Shown one piece after another: positions 62,721 to 64,000 of a stretch of 64,000 nt of DNA. The notes below the pieces were generated by a model. It was not told the origin of the DNA. It ran no database searches and saw nothing but the letters and a program-made list of their open reading frames with translations. The stretch is from contig NZ_SLWY01000002.1 of NCBI RefSeq assembly GCF_004341245.1, positions 62,001 through 126,000 on the forward strand. The letters are read 5' to 3'. How positions within the stretch are numbered: position 1 is the first letter of the stretch; each line of letters opens with the position of its first letter. A program made the position numbers and the translations under genes. This DNA comes from Plasticicumulans lactativorans (GTDB lineage Bacteria; Pseudomonadota; Gammaproteobacteria; Competibacterales; Competibacteraceae).

Positions 62721-64000
62721 TCAGTGCCCGGAAGCACCTTCGGCGCCGATGCCCGTTTCGCAGCGCACGTGCTGCGCCTCGTAGGCCAGCGCCTCCTCCT
62801 CCGCACGTTTGCTGCGATCCATCAGCGAGAACAGCCAGATGGCGACGAACGCCACCGGAATCGAGATGATCGCCGGATTGTCGAGCCCGATCAGCGCTTC
62901 CTTGTTGCCGATCACGTCCACCCACACGGCCTTCGACATCACCGTCAGCACCACGGCAGTCGCCAGACCCAGGTAGCCGCCGACCTGCGCGCCACGGGTC
63001 GTCATCCGTCCCCAGAACACCGACATCAGCAGCACCGGGAAGTTGGCGCTGGCGGCGATGGCGAAGGCCAGGCCCACCATGAACGCGACGTTCTGGCTTT
63101 CGAAGGCGATGCCCAGGATCATCGCCAGGATGCCGAGGGCGATGGTCGAATAGCGCGAGACCTTCATCTCCATCACTTCGCTGCTGCGACCACGTGCGAT
63201 CACGCTGGCATAGAGGTCGTGCGAGATCGCCGATGCACCGGCGAGCGTCAGGCCCGCCACCACGGCGAGGATGGTCGCGAAGGCCACCGCCGAGATGAAG
63301 CCCAGGAACAGGTTGCCGCCGACCGCTTCGGCGAGGCGGATGGCGACCATGTTGGTGCCGCCGGACAGGCCCGTGATCAGCTTGGCCTTGTCTATGACAC
63401 CGTTGACGAACGCATCCGGCTTGAAGAACTCGGGATGCTTGCCGAGCATCACGATGGCCGAAAAGCCGATGATGAAGGTCAGGATGTAGAAGTAGCCGAT
63501 GAAGCCGGTGGCAAAGAAAACCGACTTGCGCGCTTCCTTGGCGTTCGGGACGGTGAAGAAGCGCATCAGGATGTGCGGCAGACCGGCGGTACCGAACATC
63601 AGCGCGAGACCGAGCGAAATCGCGTTGACGGGATCCTTGACGAGCCCGCCGGGCCCCATGATCGCCTGCCCCTTCGGGTGCGCGGCCACGGCTTGTTTGA
63701 ACATCTCCTCGGGGCTGAAGCCGAAGGTCGCCAGCGCGCTGAAGGCCATGAAGGTCGCGCCGGACAGCAGCAGCACGGCCTTGATGATCTGCACCCAGGT
63801 GGTCGCTGTCATGCCGCCGAACACCACGTAGATCATCATCAGGATGCCGACGCCGACCACTGCGATCCAGTAATCGATACCGAACAGCAGCTGGATCAGT
63901 TTGCCGGCGCCGACCATCTGGGCGATCAGATAGAAGGCGACCACGACCAGCGAGGAAACCGCCGCCATGGTGCGGATTTCCGTCTGGCCGAAGCGGTACG
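62721..64000 (-). CDS. actP: Cation/acetate symporter, 5' end beyond the window
   Basis: The frame is open to the window edge (minus strand reads [19 protein letters not shown]), so an ATG at 63968 is internal and roughly the N-terminal 120 residues are missing; about 426 remain (E. coli ActP has 549). Sodium:solute symporter helices match Act[67 protein letters not shown] and [17 protein letters not shown]. It imports acetate or related short acids, which would complement the alcohol-to-acid pathway encoded elsewhere in the window. The C terminus has a charged tail ([17 protein letters not shown]). Confidence 0.93.
   Translation of the reverse strand, partial: YRFGQTEIRTMAAVSSLVVVAFYLIAQMVGAGKLIQLLFGIDYWIAVVGVGILMMIYVVFGGMTATTWVQIIKAVLLLSGATFMAFSALATFGFSPEEMFKQAVAAHPKGQAIMGPGGLVKDPVNAISLGLALMFGTAGLPHILMRFFTVPNAKEARKSVFFATGFIGYFYILTFIIGFSAIVMLGKHPEFFKPDAFVNGVIDKAKLITGLSGGTNMVAIRLAEAVGGNLFLGFISAVAFATILAVVAGLTLAGASAISHDLYASVIARGRSSEVMEMKVSRYSTIALGILAMILGIAFESQNVAFMVGLAFAIAASANFPVLLMSVFWGRMTTRGAQVGGYLGLATAVVLTVMSKAVWVDVIGNKEALIGLDNPAIISIPVAFVAIWLFSLMDRSKRAEEEALAYEAQHVRCETGIGAEGASGH

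Overview
The window is about 64 kb of very GC-rich DNA with tightly packed genes. The gene set (rnfABCDGE-nth, DUF1841, a PEP-CTERM-like protein, σ54-type promoters, PQQ- and CTQ-dependent periplasmic dehydrogenases, an ActP-type acetate symporter) suggests a respiratory betaproteobacterium of the Rhodocyclales/Zoogloeaceae kind (Thauera/Azoarcus-like). That placement is inferred from content; no rRNA or other marker is present. I saw no tRNA, rRNA, CRISPR array, transposase or integrase.

Layout. (1) 1-4.1 kb: an unidentified C-terminal fragment, an IclR regulator, a Tat-exported amidase and a porin. (2) 4.2-11.0 kb, minus strand: a quinohemoprotein amine dehydrogenase operon, qhpA-D-C-B-F-E, with all cross-linking residues of the small γ subunit conserved; qhpG is not present. 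(3) 11.3-14.5 kb: a FIST sensor, a hybrid histidine kinase and a LuxR-type response regulator. (4) 14.6-24.3 kb: MOSC and GNAT proteins, a LysR regulator facing a DUF1127 gene, an HExxH protein, an α/β hydrolase, a PEP-CTERM-like secreted protein with a σ54-like promoter, an FAH hydrolase, a patatin, a VOC protein, an ECF sigma/anti-sigma pair, and DUF1841. (5) 23.7-29.5 kb, minus strand: rnfABCDGE-nth. (6) 29.7-31.3 kb: a small accessory patch bounded by two inverted copies of one intergenic repeat, holding a GNAT gene, a type III methyltransferase remnant and an MNT/HEPN module whose toxin is broken. (7) argF and an unknown protein.

(8) 32.9-46.8 kb: a large quinoprotein alcohol-oxidation locus. 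It starts with a PQQ alcohol dehydrogenase carrying the Asp-x-Asp signature of lanthanide enzymes. Next come a MoxJ-like binding protein, a SoxYZ-like carrier, a zinc metallohydrolase, a CxxxCW rhodanese-like protein, an SsuA-type ABC transporter, and a second ABC system of the PedC type with a β-propeller. An NAD aldehyde dehydrogenase completes alcohol to acid oxidation. The dehydrogenase and the aldehyde dehydrogenase have very similar σ54-like promoters, so they are probably co-regulated.

(9) 46.8-48.5 kb: a prolyl aminopeptidase and RNase T. (10) 48.6-57.5 kb: the most unusual locus. It has a 1603-residue protein fusing an RND-type transporter that lacks the proton-relay residues to an FtsX/LolE-type ABC permease, then a second FtsX permease, a LolA-like periplasmic protein (opposite strand), a LolD-like ATPase and a DUF1302-type outer-membrane barrel. 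Together they look like a trans-envelope lipid or lipoprotein export machine. (11) 57.5-64 kb, minus strand: actP (cut by the window edge), a cNMP/CBS/DUF294 nucleotidyltransferase, an exonuclease-fold protein with lost catalytic residues, moaD, moaE, and a fusion of a ThiF/MoeB E1-like domain with a nitroreductase domain.
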